Position numbers and translations under genes: made by a program. A stretch of DNA of 64,000 nt from Limnohabitans sp. (GTDB lineage: Bacteria > Pseudomonadota > Gammaproteobacteria > Burkholderiales > Burkholderiaceae_C), in contig NZ_JAOASQ010000063.1 of NCBI RefSeq assembly GCF_030158565.1, positions 51,424 to 115,423 of the forward strand, given 5' to 3'. Under the pieces are notes generated by a model, which had not been told where the DNA came from, searched no databases, and saw only the letters and a program-made list of their open reading frames with translations. This document shows, in pieces, positions 21,498 through 30,974 of this stretch. How positions within the stretch are numbered: position 1 is the first letter of the stretch; every line of letters begins with the position of its first letter.

Positions 21498-22445
21498 TCA
21501 GTCGTGCGCGGGCATCTTGGCCCCCACATGCACCCCGCCCCGCGCCTCGGCCAATTCCACTTGGCGCTGGCGTTCGGCCAATTTTTCTTTTTGCTCAGGG
21601 GTGCGCTGGTCGTGACAGTGTGCGCAGCTCACGCCCAACACGTAATGCGGTGACTGCTTGTCTTGCGCGCTCAATGGCCAGCGGCAAGAGCGGCACAGCT
21701 CGTGGTGGCCGACACCCAAGCCATGGCCCACGCTCACGCGTTCGTCGAACACAAAGCAATCGCCTTCCCAGGTGCTTTGCTCGGGCGGGATTTCTTCGAG
21801 GTATTTGAGGATGCCGCCTTCGAGGTGGTAGACCTCTTCAAAGCCGCGCATTTTCATGAGCGCGGTGGATTTTTCGCAGCGGATGCCACCGGTGCAGAAC
21901 ATGGCCACTTTGGTCTTTTTGGCGGCTTCGCCTTGCAGGTTTTCCTGCGCGTCCAGCCAGGCGGGTAGCTGCACAAAGGTCTTGATGTTCGGGTTGACCG
22001 CGCCCTTGAAGGTGCCAATGGCCACCTCGTAGTCGTTGCGCGTGTCGATGACCACCACGTTCGGGTCGGCCAGCAAGGCGTTCCAGTCGGCGGGTTTGAC
22101 GTACTGGCCCACAGTTTTGTTCGGGTCCAACTCGGGCACGCGCAAGGTGACGATCTCTTTTTTGAGCTTGACCTTCATGCGAGTGAACGGGGGCTTGGGG
22201 CTCCAGGATTCTTTGTGTTGCAACGTGGCCAGGCGCGGGTCGGCGTGCAAAAAAGCCAGCACGGCACGGATGCCAGCCTCAGGGCCGGCAATCGTGCCGT
22301 TGATGCCTTCGTGGGCCAACAGCAGCGTGCCCTTCACATCGTTGGCCTCGCAACAGGCTTGCAAAGGCGCTTGCAAGTCGACGAAGTCGGGCAGGTCGAC
22401 GAATTTGTAGAGGGCGGCGGTGAGGTACGGGGTCGCGGAATTCAT
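21498..22445 (-). CDS. trhO: tRNA uridine(34) hydroxylase (rhodanese family)
   Basis: TrhO (YceA, UPF0176), which uses oxygen to hydroxylate U34 of certain tRNAs to ho5U. The 315-residue protein has an N-terminal acylphosphatase-like part, a rhodanese domain with the active loop CTGGIRC (184-190), and a C-terminal Cys-rich segment ([12 protein letters not shown]). The start codon lies 4 bases after the motif GGGATAATCC, so the transcript is probably leaderless. Confidence 0.93.
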   Translation of the reverse strand: MNSATPYLTAALYKFVDLPDFVDLQAPLQACCEANDVKGTLLLAHEGINGTIAGPEAGIRAVLAFLHADPRLATLQHKESWSPKPPFTRMKVKLKKEIVTLRVPELDPNKTVGQYVKPADWNALLADPNVVVIDTRNDYEVAIGTFKGAVNPNIKTFVQLPAWLDAQENLQGEAAKKTKVAMFCTGGIRCEKSTALMKMRGFEEVYHLEGGILKYLEEIPPEQSTWEGDCFVFDERVSVGHGLGVGHHELCRSCRWPLSAQDKQSPHYVLGVSCAHCHDQRTPEQKEKLAERQRQVELAEARGGVHVGAKMPAHD

Positions 22446-22449
22446 GAAG

Positions 22450-22459
22450 GGATTATCCC
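22450..22459 (-). promoter_or_regulatory. GGGATAATCC -10-type element ahead of trhO
   Basis: On the minus strand GCTGGGATAATCCC ends only 3-4 bases before the trhO ATG. GATAAT matches the -10 consensus at five of six positions, and GGGAT-A-ATCCC is palindromic. The same 14 bases occur before rlhA. Confidence 0.5.
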
Positions 22460-22466
22460 AGCCTGA

Positions 22467-23552
22467 TCACAAGGGCTGCAGTCGGGCCAGGTCGGGCTGT
22501 GCCAACCACTGGTCAAATTCATCGGCCAACTGCTCGCTGGCCTTGGCTGCAGCCGTCCACACCTTAACCCGCCCCGCCAAATCGCGGTCGTAGCTCATGA
22601 AATCCTTGCGGTCGGGCAGCTTGCCATTGGGCAAGGTTTTCACCCATTCGGGGTTGGGGGCCAGGACGATGGTGTTGTCCAAGAAGGCCGTCGCGCCATG
22701 GCGCCACTTGAGCGCTTTGTCGAGCCAGCCGGGCACCACGTTTTGCTGAAAGTGCGGGTACAGCACGATGGCGCGTTCGGGGCCATCGGTAGGGGCTGAC
22801 CAGTTCAGGTGCAGGTGGTAGTCGGTGATGCCGCCGTCCCAATACGCGCCAGCGGGTGCACCGGGGATGTCGTGCACGGCTTTGAGCGCGAACGGGATCG
22901 AGCAACTCGCTTGCAACGCGAGCATGAAATTGCCTTCGGTCAGGGCCACGGCGCGGGTGCGGAAGTCTTGCGTGTCAAAGGGCAAGGCGGCGCTCTGCGC
23001 AGAGAACACCACCCGCTCCAGCCAAGCGCCCAGGGCACGGCGGCTCACGGCGTTGCTCAGATAAGCCCCGGCGTAACCCAAGGGCGTGGCCAAGAGGTGT
23101 TCGCGGTGCAAGACGTGCTGCCCGCGCGAGGTGACGATGTGCAAGCGGTAGCGTGGGTGGCTCAGCGCCTCTTGGATACGCCCGCCGTAAAAGGCTTGGA
23201 GGCTGTGGCCAAAGGCCTCGCTGACCTGCTGTGCAGTCACACGCTTTTGCCCCGGCAAAGGTTCGTAGTGCTGGTGGATGTAATCGTGCTCCAGGCGCTC
23301 GAAGGCACTCACGGGGTCGTTCAGGCAGGCGGTCGACATGCGCCACGCCCCAATCGACGCGCCCACCAAGTCCACTGGCTGCTGGCTCTGGGCCAACCAC
23401 TCTCCAAAGATGAAGCGGTCCAGCGCCCCGAGGATCAGCCCTTTGGGGCCGCCCGCTGCGCCCGGAATCACCCCAATGTGCTCGGGCCGCAAGCCGTGTT
23501 CTCGGATATGGGCCAAGGCCTTGGGGCCAGCGTGGATGTGGAGGGCTTGCAT
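22467..23552 (-). CDS. Patatin-like phospholipase family protein
   Basis: A 361-residue patatin-fold lipid acyl hydrolase. The Gly-rich oxyanion loop GAAGGPKG (31-38), nucleophile Ser66 in GASIG, and the catalytic Asp in YWDGGITDYH form the Ser-Asp dyad. No signal peptide, so cytoplasmic or type-III-like secretion cannot be judged. It starts 96 bases downstream of tex and is followed by trhO. Confidence 0.88.
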   Translation of the reverse strand: MQALHIHAGPKALAHIREHGLRPEHIGVIPGAAGGPKGLILGALDRFIFGEWLAQSQQPVDLVGASIGAWRMSTACLNDPVSAFERLEHDYIHQHYEPLPGQKRVTAQQVSEAFGHSLQAFYGGRIQEALSHPRYRLHIVTSRGQHVLHREHLLATPLGYAGAYLSNAVSRRALGAWLERVVFSAQSAALPFDTQDFRTRAVALTEGNFMLALQASCSIPFALKAVHDIPGAPAGAYWDGGITDYHLHLNWSAPTDGPERAIVLYPHFQQNVVPGWLDKALKWRHGATAFLDNTIVLAPNPEWVKTLPNGKLPDRKDFMSYDRDLAGRVKVWTAAAKASEQLADEFDQWLAQPDLARLQPL

Positions 23553-23570
23553 GGGATCAGGTGTTCACAC

Positions 23571-23642
23571 TGGATCGCCGCGTCGCTGCGCTCCTCGCGA
23601 TGACAAGTCGATATGTCACTGCGAGCGCAGCGTGGCAGTCCA
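23571..23642. repeat. Inverted-repeat element of the dispersed type
   Basis: Two arms face each other: 23571-23604, beginning TGGATCGCCGCGTCGCTGCG, and 23615-23642, ending GCGTGGCAGTCCA. They pair imperfectly around a ten-base centre. The arms match the general form of a short dispersed repeat seen between genes of many proteobacteria. It fills almost all of the patatin-tex gap. Confidence 0.7.
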
Positions 23643-23648
23643 GCGGGC

Positions 23649-26009
23649 TCATTTTTTCAGGCCCTGCAGCTTGGCAAAGGCGCTGGCCATGGCCGAACCC
23701 GAGCCAGCGGCTGGTGGGGAGGTGTAGCCGCCACCGCCACGCTGCCGGTTGTCGCGCCCTGCCCCTTCAAACTTGTTGTCACGCGGGCCATCGCGCCTAG
23801 CAGGTGCTGCGTCCAGCTTCATGGTCAGGCTGATGCGCTTGCGGGCCACGTCAACTTCGAGCACCTTCACTTTGACGATGTCGCCGGTCTTGACCACCTC
23901 GCGGGCGTCGCTCACGAACTTATTCGCCAGCTGGCTCACATGCACCAGGCCATCCTGTTGCACGCCCAAATCGACAAACGCGCCGAACTGGGCCACGTTG
24001 CTCACAGTGCCCTCCAAGGTCATGCCTTCTTTCAGGTCTTTGATGTCTTCCACGCCATCGGCCAGGCGGGCCACCTTGAAGTCGGGGCGCGGGTCGCGGC
24101 CGGGTTTTTCCAGCTCGCCCAAGATGTCCTTGATGGTGATCGCGCCAAATTTGTCGTTGGCAAACAGCTCGGGCTTGAGGGTTTTGAGCACATCGCTGCG
24201 GCCCATGATCTCCTGAATCGGCTTGCCGGTTTTGACAATGATCTGCTCGACCACCGGGTAGGTTTCGGGGTGCACGCCCGTCATGTCGAGCGGGTTGTCG
24301 CCGCCGCGAATGCGCAAAAAGCCCGCGCTTTGCTCGAAGGTTTTGGCCCCGAGGCCAGTGACTTTGAGCAAATCTTGCCGCGTTTTGAACACGCCATTGG
24401 CATCGCGCCAGCGCACCACGGCCTTGGCCACGCTGCCCGACAGGCCCGACACGCGGGTGAGCAAGGGAACGCTTGCCGTGTTCAGGTCCACGCCCACCGA
24501 GTTCACGCAGTCTTCGACCACCGCGTCCAAAGTTTTGGCCAGCTCGCTTTGGTTCACATCGTGCTGGTACTGGCCCACGCCAATCGCTTTGGGGTCGATC
24601 TTGACCAATTCAGACAGTGGATCTTGCAGGCGGCGGGCAATGGAGGCCGCACCGCGCAGGCTCACGTCCACATCGGGCATTTCTTGGCTTGCGAATTCGC
24701 TGGCCGAGTACACCGACGCACCCGCTTCACTGACCACCACCTTCTGGATCTCAAGGCCATCCCGCAGGCGGGCCAGCTGCTTGATCAGATCTCCGGCCAA
24801 TTTGTCGGTCTCGCGGCTGGCGGTGCCGTTGCCAATGGCGATCAGGTTGACGTTGTGCTTTTCGCAGAGCTTGGCCAGGGTGAAGAGTGAACCCTCCCAG
24901 TCCTTGCGCGGCTCGTGCGGGTACACGGTCGATGTGTCCACCAGCTTGCCGGTGGCATCGACCACAGCGACTTTCACGCCGGTGCGGATGCCCGGGTCCA
25001 GGCCCATGACCACACGGGGACCCGCAGGCGCGGCCAACAGCAGGTCGCGCAGGTTGTCGCTGAACACTTTGATGGCGACTTTTTCGGCTTCTTCGCGCAG
25101 GCGGGCAAACAGGTCGCGCTCGGTGGACAGGCTGAGTTTCACGCGCCAGGTCCAGGCCACGCATTTGCGGATCAGGTCGTCCGAGGGGCGGGCCGCATGG
25201 CTCCAGCCCAGGTGCATGGCGATCTTGCCTTCGGCGATGCTGGGTTTGCCGGGTTCGGGCTCGACCGGGAGAACCAATTTAGCGTCCAGCATTTCCAATG
25301 CACGGCCACGGAATACCGCCAATGCACGGTGAGAAGGCACGCGGCCAATCGGCTCGTCGTAGTCAAAGTAATCGCGGAACTTGGCCACGTCGGCGTTGTT
25401 CTCGTCCTTGCCGTCGGCCAGCTTGCTTTTGAAGAGGCCTTCGTTCCACAGCCATTCGCGCAGGGCTTGCACCAGCGAGGCGTCTTCGGCCCAGCGCTCA
25501 CTCAGCAGGTCACGAACACCGTCCAGTACGGCCGCTGTGGTGGTGAAGTCGGCGCCTTCAATCGCGCCTGCAGCCAGCACAAAGTTGGCAGCTTCGGCAT
25601 GCGGGTCGAGCGTGGGATCGGCAAACAGCTTGTCGGCCAGCGGCTCCAGCCCTGCTTCGCGGGCGATCATGCCCTTGGTGCGGCGCTTGGGTTTGTAGGG
25701 CAGGTAAATGTCTTCGAGTTCCTGCTTGGTGGGCGCGGCCTCGATGGCGGCGAGCAGTTCTGGGGTCAGCTTGCCCTGCTCCTGGATGCTCTTGATCACG
25801 GCAGCGCGGCGGTCTTCCAGCTCACGCAGATAGTCCAGTCGTGCTTCCAGTTCGCGCAGCTGGATGTCGTCCAGGCCACCGGTCACTTCCTTGCGGTAAC
25901 GGGCGATGAAGGGGACAGTGGCACCGCCATCAAGCAGCTCAACGGCGGTGTTGACCTGATCAGGCCGTATACGGATTTCTGCGGCCAGTTGGGCCAGGAT
26001 TTTCTGCAT
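23649..26009 (-). CDS. tex: RNA-binding transcriptional accessory protein Tex
   Basis: Tex, a large nucleic-acid-binding protein acting in transcription, 786 residues from the ATG at 26009. It has the Tex N-terminal helices (TVPFIARYRKEVTGGLDD), a YqgF-like nuclease fold (VMGLDPGIRTGVKVAVVD), helix-hairpin-helix motifs and a C-terminal S1 domain (LEGTVSNVAQFGAFVDLGVQQDGLVHVSQLA), then a Gly/Arg-rich tail. A GTG at 26051 would add 14 residues and cannot be excluded. Confidence 0.95.
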   Translation of the reverse strand: MQKILAQLAAEIRIRPDQVNTAVELLDGGATVPFIARYRKEVTGGLDDIQLRELEARLDYLRELEDRRAAVIKSIQEQGKLTPELLAAIEAAPTKQELEDIYLPYKPKRRTKGMIAREAGLEPLADKLFADPTLDPHAEAANFVLAAGAIEGADFTTTAAVLDGVRDLLSERWAEDASLVQALREWLWNEGLFKSKLADGKDENNADVAKFRDYFDYDEPIGRVPSHRALAVFRGRALEMLDAKLVLPVEPEPGKPSIAEGKIAMHLGWSHAARPSDDLIRKCVAWTWRVKLSLSTERDLFARLREEAEKVAIKVFSDNLRDLLLAAPAGPRVVMGLDPGIRTGVKVAVVDATGKLVDTSTVYPHEPRKDWEGSLFTLAKLCEKHNVNLIAIGNGTASRETDKLAGDLIKQLARLRDGLEIQKVVVSEAGASVYSASEFASQEMPDVDVSLRGAASIARRLQDPLSELVKIDPKAIGVGQYQHDVNQSELAKTLDAVVEDCVNSVGVDLNTASVPLLTRVSGLSGSVAKAVVRWRDANGVFKTRQDLLKVTGLGAKTFEQSAGFLRIRGGDNPLDMTGVHPETYPVVEQIIVKTGKPIQEIMGRSDVLKTLKPELFANDKFGAITIKDILGELEKPGRDPRPDFKVARLADGVEDIKDLKEGMTLEGTVSNVAQFGAFVDLGVQQDGLVHVSQLANKFVSDAREVVKTGDIVKVKVLEVDVARKRISLTMKLDAAPARRDGPRDNKFEGAGRDNRQRGGGGYTSPPAAGSGSAMASAFAKLQGLKK

Positions 26010-26264
26010 GCGCAATTCGGTAAAGAGAGACGAAGCGGGCAAGTTTGCCACAGTGCCCCTGTCGACTCCTGGAGCCCACTGCAGGCTTGTTTTCAGCCCT
26101 CAGTTACAAATTTTCGATTGAAATTCCAGAAAAATAATAATTAGATGCTAAAAATTTAACAGTTGTCGATTTGGTTGGTATTGACTGTTTAAGTCCGCTT
26201 ATTTACATTAATTATCAATATTGACAATTCAAGTTGCAAAAAGCAACTGAGCGGAGGAATGAAC
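26010..26264. other. AT-rich divergent intergenic region
   Basis: About 255 bases between tex and the small lipoprotein gene. Base composition drops sharply to AT-rich at about 26100. It contains the promoter candidate at 26181-26209; no further gene is seen. Confidence 0.6.
26181..26209 (+). promoter_or_regulatory. Sigma-70-type promoter candidate for the 26265 gene
   Basis: TTGACT (26181-26186) and TACATT (26204-26209) are separated by exactly 17 bases, in an AT-rich stretch about 55 bases upstream of the start codon. Confidence 0.5.
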
Positions 26265-26621
26265 ATGAAAGCCACCAAGTCCGGTGCTCTGGCGCGCCTG
26301 TTGGGCATCAGCAGCCTGATCATCCTGACCACAGGCTGCAACACACTCCCCATGGAAGAGTATGCGCAGTTCAGTCCGGCCATCCCAAGCAAACGCATTC
26401 TGAATCAGGTGAAGGTCAGTTGGGAGGTGCGTGACGATGTAGCCGATTTTTGTGCCAAGGCCAAGGGCATGGGCAAGGAACAAGCGTTCCTGACACCGCC
26501 TGTTGCGTGCGCGATCTGGAACACCCCGCTCAAAGAATGCACAGTGGTCACGGGTACCCGCACATCTCATGTGGCTCTGGGACATGAAGTTCGCCACTGT
26601 TTTGAAGGCCACTTTCATTGA
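26265..26621 (+). CDS. Small putative lipoprotein with HExxH-type motif
   Basis: Family not recognised. The 118-residue protein has a signal sequence ending in LTTGC (Cys26 as lipid site; Thr at -3 is not ideal). It ends in GHEVRHCFEGHFH, which reads as HExxHxxxGxxH, one residue longer than the metzincin zinc motif. If real, this would be a miniature zinc-binding protein. Start chosen because GGAGG (26253-26257) is 7 bases upstream of 26265; the ATG at 26259 is too close. It is the first gene of the AT-richer block. Confidence 0.7.
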   Translation: MKATKSGALARLLGISSLIILTTGCNTLPMEEYAQFSPAIPSKRILNQVKVSWEVRDDVADFCAKAKGMGKEQAFLTPPVACAIWNTPLKECTVVTGTRTSHVALGHEVRHCFEGHFH

Positions 26622-26733
26622 GAGGCAAGAGAACTTTCAAACAATATTTACATCTGAAAAATTTCTTTAGCATCTATTTCATTTTTTTTAGAGCTAGAAT
26701 GAATTGGTTCTAGAACATCCTCAGGAGATCATC

Positions 26734-27471
26734 ATGTCCAATCAAAACTATTTTGCTGCCAGCGCTTTGTTGGCATCCCTGTTGGCAAGCCAAGGCGCAT
26801 TTGCCGGCATGGTCAAAGACAGCCATGGCAACGTTGGCTATGACACGCTCGCCGAATGCGATGCCGCTGTGAACGCTGGCACTGCCAAGTTTTATCAGCC
26901 TTTCACCAAAAAACCTGCAGTACTGCGTGCCGGTGAAACCCGCACCCAGGTGATGACCTTGAAAGATTTGGTGATTCCACAAGACACCGTGAAATCAATG
27001 AGCTACCAAGCCAACGACTACAAGCGCGGCGCTTGCGAAATCGGTCTCGGTCCCAAGGCTGGTCAAAATGGTGTCTCGCAGTCTTTGCAAGGTAAATATG
27101 TGCCTTACAGCCCAGACATGCCTGTGAACGTTTATTTCAACAAAATGGGCCAGCCAGTTCGTGCAACCATGAAGCAATGCGACAACCGTTTTGCCGCCAA
27201 CATGCCACGCCCCATCCCACAGACACCTGTGGCGATGAAAGCAGCCGTTGCACCTGCTGCTAACGTGCCTGCGGCAACAGTCGCCACAGCACCTGCTGCT
27301 GTCGTGGCACCAGTTGCACCAGCACCTGTTTCAGCGGCCATTGGTGCAGCTCAGGGTTCATTGGGTTGGAAAGAAGCGCTGGGCGTTGCCGGTGTGTTGG
27401 CCGTTGGCGCAATTTTGGTCCACAACAACGGTGATACCGGCACAACTGGCACTACAGGCACCACTCGTTGA
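26734..27471 (+). CDS. Exported protein with YjbE/GfcA-like tail
   Basis: A 245-residue exported protein: signal peptide cut near AFA-G (residue 24), a globular part with GNVGYDTLAECDAAVNAG and two cysteines, an Ala/Pro/Val-rich linker at about 165-205, and a hydrophobic segment (GVAGVLAVGAILV) followed by the tail NNGDTGTTGTTGTTR. The last two features recall the small YjbE/GfcA proteins, which precede yjbF/gfcB in enterobacterial polysaccharide operons; the same order holds here. The globular part is not in those proteins. AGGAG precedes the ATG. Confidence 0.7.
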   Translation: MSNQNYFAASALLASLLASQGAFAGMVKDSHGNVGYDTLAECDAAVNAGTAKFYQPFTKKPAVLRAGETRTQVMTLKDLVIPQDTVKSMSYQANDYKRGACEIGLGPKAGQNGVSQSLQGKYVPYSPDMPVNVYFNKMGQPVRATMKQCDNRFAANMPRPIPQTPVAMKAAVAPAANVPAATVATAPAAVVAPVAPAPVSAAIGAAQGSLGWKEALGVAGVLAVGAILVHNNGDTGTTGTTGTTR

Positions 27472-27492
27472 TTGATTCCTGAAGTATTCAAG

Positions 27493-28143
27493 ATGCACCT
27501 GATCAAGACCGGATTGGCTGTTTTAGCAAGTCTGTTCTTGTCAGGTTGCAGTTCTGGCATGAAAGCTGGGTTCATGACTCTGAAAGACGAAGTCATGCCC
27601 AGCCGATCGGATGTGCGAAAAACAGCACTTCAACCTGATTACCGTTACCTGCTGGTGGAAACAGACGGCCAAGAAGCCCTCATGGTCTGGATTGGCAATG
27701 AACCCCACAGACTCGGACAGGCCAGTGTCTGGGTCAGTTCAGACGGCGTGATCATTCGTCTCGTCAATGGCAAGCTTGTCGGGGTATCCGAGCCTCGCCG
27801 ACACTGGCAATTGATTTCGGAATCCATCGTCACCTCGCCGCCCCCTGGTTCATCAATCACGCGGCTCACGCAAACGAGCGATGCTCAACCCGGCTATCGC
27901 ATGGGGGTGATGCGTACCGTCGACCAAAAAGTTTTACCTGCAAGCGAGCAAGCCATGGCTTGGGTTGACCATTCTCTTGCTCTGCGCTGGCAGGAAGAGG
28001 TTGATTCAAATACAGGTGAGCGCACCGCTTTGTATGGTTTGAACAGCAGCAACCAAATTACAGCTGGACACCGTTGCATGAGTGCTCAATGGTGTTTGCG
28101 TTGGCAAACATGGCCGGCCAAAGCCTCTGATCCTCTTTTATGA
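27493..28143 (+). CDS. yjbF: YjbF/GfcB-family lipoprotein
   Basis: A 216-residue lipoprotein (signal LAVLASLFLSGC) of the YjbF/GfcB family, linked in enterobacteria to exopolysaccharide or group 4 capsule export. The segment ALMVWIGNEPHRLGQASVWVSSDGVIIRLVNGKLVG is characteristic. The ATG at 27493 begins the signal peptide; 27472 is a poorer start. Its stop overlaps the next gene by four bases, so the two are coupled. Confidence 0.85.
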   Translation: MHLIKTGLAVLASLFLSGCSSGMKAGFMTLKDEVMPSRSDVRKTALQPDYRYLLVETDGQEALMVWIGNEPHRLGQASVWVSSDGVIIRLVNGKLVGVSEPRRHWQLISESIVTSPPPGSSITRLTQTSDAQPGYRMGVMRTVDQKVLPASEQAMAWVDHSLALRWQEEVDSNTGERTALYGLNSSNQITAGHRCMSAQWCLRWQTWPAKASDPLL

Positions 28144-30974
28144 AGTATTTTTTTTTGCCGTGTGTTGGTGCACTGATTTTTGTGGCGCCAGTGCTTGCCA
28201 ATGCGCAAGACGCTAAACAGCTCACGGCATCCACGTCTGTCAAACTGTCTCCGCCCGCCGGATTGAGGCTTGGCGCATGGCTGACGCAAAACCACACCGC
28301 GCTTGCCGAATCGATGTATTGGCCAGGGACAATGTGGCTCAATACTTTGGAGGCAAACAAACAGTCATCCGACAAGAAACAATTGGTCAATGAACTGGCA
28401 AAACTTGCCGCGGGCAACACCGATGCAGCACCTCAGCTGGACAAGTTGACAGCACTGTTGTCTGCCATGCCGATCACCGGTCGTAAGCCCTTGTTGTTGC
28501 AGGATCCTTGGCTCATGCAAGCGCACAGTCACCTGGAGCCCGTCATCAGTGAGGGTGATAGCCTGCTCATCGCAGGTCGTACAGACCGCGTGCGAGTCAT
28601 CAATGCAGATTCGCAATCTTGCGATGTTCCTGTGAAATCGGCCACCTGGGCCATCGATTACTTCCGTGCCTGTGGCATGGATTCCGAAGTCGACACCGCT
28701 TGGCTGATCCAGCCAGATGGGCAAGTTACCCGATTGGGTGTCGGCACTTGGAATCAACACGCACAAGAAGCGCCAGCACCTGGCGCGTGGCTTTGGGTTC
28801 CCCCAGTCATCGCTTCGCATGACTTGAGTGAGCGTATCGCCAAAATCATGTCCACTCAGGGTTTGGCTCAAGGGGCGGAACCTATGGCGCCACTTCCGAG
28901 CACGTCCGCCAACGAGCCCAAAGACTTGGCAATTTTCGCCAATGATTGGGGTGTGACAGGTTTGCTTCAAACCGCAACAGCCAGATCACCCAGTGCTGGG
29001 CATGTCGCGTTAACAGCCAACCGAGTCTGGCCTTACACCCACACCACTTTGGCCATCAGTCCATTTGACAGTCTGGAACTGGGTTTCAGATACACCGACA
29101 TCGCCAATCGGCTCTACGGCCCTGACATCGCTGGAAATCAGTCATACAAGGACAAGTCATCAGAAATCAAATGGCGCATGCTCGAAGAAACGGCCTCTCG
29201 TCCCGCATTGGCAGTAGGCTTGCGTGACCTGGGTGGTACAGGTCTTTTTGCAGGAGAGTATTTGGTCGCTTCGAAGCGCTGGCAAAACTTGGATGTGAGC
29301 ATGGGCCTTGGCTGGGGCTATCTAGGCTCACGTGGCAACTTGGGCAATCCATTGGGTTTTCTGGGCCAAAGGTTCACAACAAGACAAAACAGCACTGTTG
29401 GCTCAGGCGGAACTGCCCAACTTTCTCCTCTGTTCACGGGACGAACAGCGCTGTTCGGCGGCGTCCAATGGCAAACACCCATCCCGCAATTGGTCGTGAA
29501 AGTTGAAGTCGACGGCAACAACTACAAAAACGAACCTTCCAACAATGACGTGGGCGGTGCTCGCTCACCATTGAATTGGGGTCTTGCATGGCAAAACGGT
29601 CCGTTGAGCCTGAGCGTGGGCTACGAGCGCGGCAAACAGTGGATGCTGGGGCTCTCATTGAGCACCGATCTGACCAAACTCACGCAGTCCAAACGCAGCG
29701 AACCAGCCGCTTGGCCAGTCAAACGAGCAGCGCAAATAGCGCCTTCTCATTTTTCCCCCTCTGTGATGGGGACATCTTCCGCTGCATTGACGCCAAGTCC
29801 TGCTGTGGCAGGTGCCATTGAGGCCCAAACGGGTTGGCTTGTTCGTGATCTGCGTCAGGAAGAAAACACTTGGATCGTTGAACTTGACAATGTGCAAGGC
29901 TTTTCATTACCTGAGCGAATTGATCGCGGCATGAGCGTTGTGCATGAAACGGCGCCCGCACATGTCCGTTCAGTACGTTTTGTTTTGATGCAGCAAGGAG
30001 TTCCAGTCAGCAGTCGATTGATCGACAGGGGCACTTGGGCTGACACCCGTTATGCATGGCGGGGACAATCGCCCAGCCATGCTTCTGTACACGCACCAAC
30101 CGATCTGACACCAACCGCAGAATCATCCAACAGAAAACCCTCAGCCAGCATGGGACTGGGTTACCAGCAACATCTGGGTGGCCCCGATGGTTATTTGTAT
30201 TCGCTGAATGCGACCACAGAGGGGCAATGGCCTTTGTGGAAAGGCGCCTGGGTCCAGGGTACATTGAAGGCCCGCTTGGTCGACAACTATGAGAAGTACC
30301 ACTACACCGCACAAAGTGACTTGCCGCGGGTCAGAACACTGGTGCGTGAGTACTTGACCAAGCAACGCGTCACCTTGCCCAACGCTCAGCTCAACCAATT
30401 GAACCAATGGGGTGACAGCGTGTACAGCTTGGTTTATGCCGGCGCGTTGGAGTCGATGTTTGCAGGCGTGGGTGCAGAGGTCATGTGGCGACCTGCAGGG
30501 AGCCAGTTGGCTCTTGGCGCCGACATGAACAAGTTGGCCCAAAGAGATTTTGACCAGCGCTTCAGTTTGCGGGATTACCGTGTCAACAGTGGTCACATCA
30601 CCGCGTATTGGGACACGCGATGGAAAGGGGTCGAAGCCAAGCTGATGGTCGGTCAGTATTTGGCTGGCGACAAAGGTGCCACATTGGAAGTCTCAAGACG
30701 CTTCAAAAATGGGACCAGGATGGGGGCTTGGGTGACCAAAACCAATGTGTCCTCTGCAAGTTTTGGTGAAGGCAGCTTTGACAAAGGTGTGTTCTTTTCG
30801 ATTCCCTTTGATGCTTTCCTGACGGCGTGGTCAACCCAAACCATGAGCTTCACCTGGCAACCGCTGATCAGGGATGGCGGTGCGCGCCTGAACAAAGCAC
30901 AGACCTTGTGGAACTTGACCAACAGCCGCGATGAGCGCGAATGGTCCAGTGAACCAGCCAGGTTCAGCAAGTGA
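28140..30974 (+). CDS. yjbH: YjbG (GfcC)-YjbH fusion, outer-membrane polysaccharide export protein
   Basis: A 944-residue protein. After a signal peptide (cut near ANAQ) residues 30-245 look like GfcC/YjbG: RLGAWLTQNHTALAESMYWPGTMWL, then two beta-rich soluble-ligand-binding parts. From about residue 270 to the end the sequence is YjbH (DUF940), a predicted outer-membrane beta-barrel family (NRVWPYTHTTLAISPFDSLELGFRYTDI; VSFTW-type strands). E. coli encodes YjbG and YjbH separately. This supports a role in exopolysaccharide passage through the outer membrane. Confidence 0.83.
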   Translation: MKYFFLPCVGALIFVAPVLANAQDAKQLTASTSVKLSPPAGLRLGAWLTQNHTALAESMYWPGTMWLNTLEANKQSSDKKQLVNELAKLAAGNTDAAPQLDKLTALLSAMPITGRKPLLLQDPWLMQAHSHLEPVISEGDSLLIAGRTDRVRVINADSQSCDVPVKSATWAIDYFRACGMDSEVDTAWLIQPDGQVTRLGVGTWNQHAQEAPAPGAWLWVPPVIASHDLSERIAKIMSTQGLAQGAEPMAPLPSTSANEPKDLAIFANDWGVTGLLQTATARSPSAGHVALTANRVWPYTHTTLAISPFDSLELGFRYTDIANRLYGPDIAGNQSYKDKSSEIKWRMLEETASRPALAVGLRDLGGTGLFAGEYLVASKRWQNLDVSMGLGWGYLGSRGNLGNPLGFLGQRFTTRQNSTVGSGGTAQLSPLFTGRTALFGGVQWQTPIPQLVVKVEVDGNNYKNEPSNNDVGGARSPLNWGLAWQNGPLSLSVGYERGKQWMLGLSLSTDLTKLTQSKRSEPAAWPVKRAAQIAPSHFSPSVMGTSSAALTPSPAVAGAIEAQTGWLVRDLRQEENTWIVELDNVQGFSLPERIDRGMSVVHETAPAHVRSVRFVLMQQGVPVSSRLIDRGTWADTRYAWRGQSPSHASVHAPTDLTPTAESSNRKPSASMGLGYQQHLGGPDGYLYSLNATTEGQWPLWKGAWVQGTLKARLVDNYEKYHYTAQSDLPRVRTLVREYLTKQRVTLPNAQLNQLNQWGDSVYSLVYAGALESMFAGVGAEVMWRPAGSQLALGADMNKLAQRDFDQRFSLRDYRVNSGHITAYWDTRWKGVEAKLMVGQYLAGDKGATLEVSRRFKNGTRMGAWVTKTNVSSASFGEGSFDKGVFFSIPFDAFLTAWSTQTMSFTWQPLIRDGGARLNKAQTLWNLTNSRDEREWSSEPARFSK

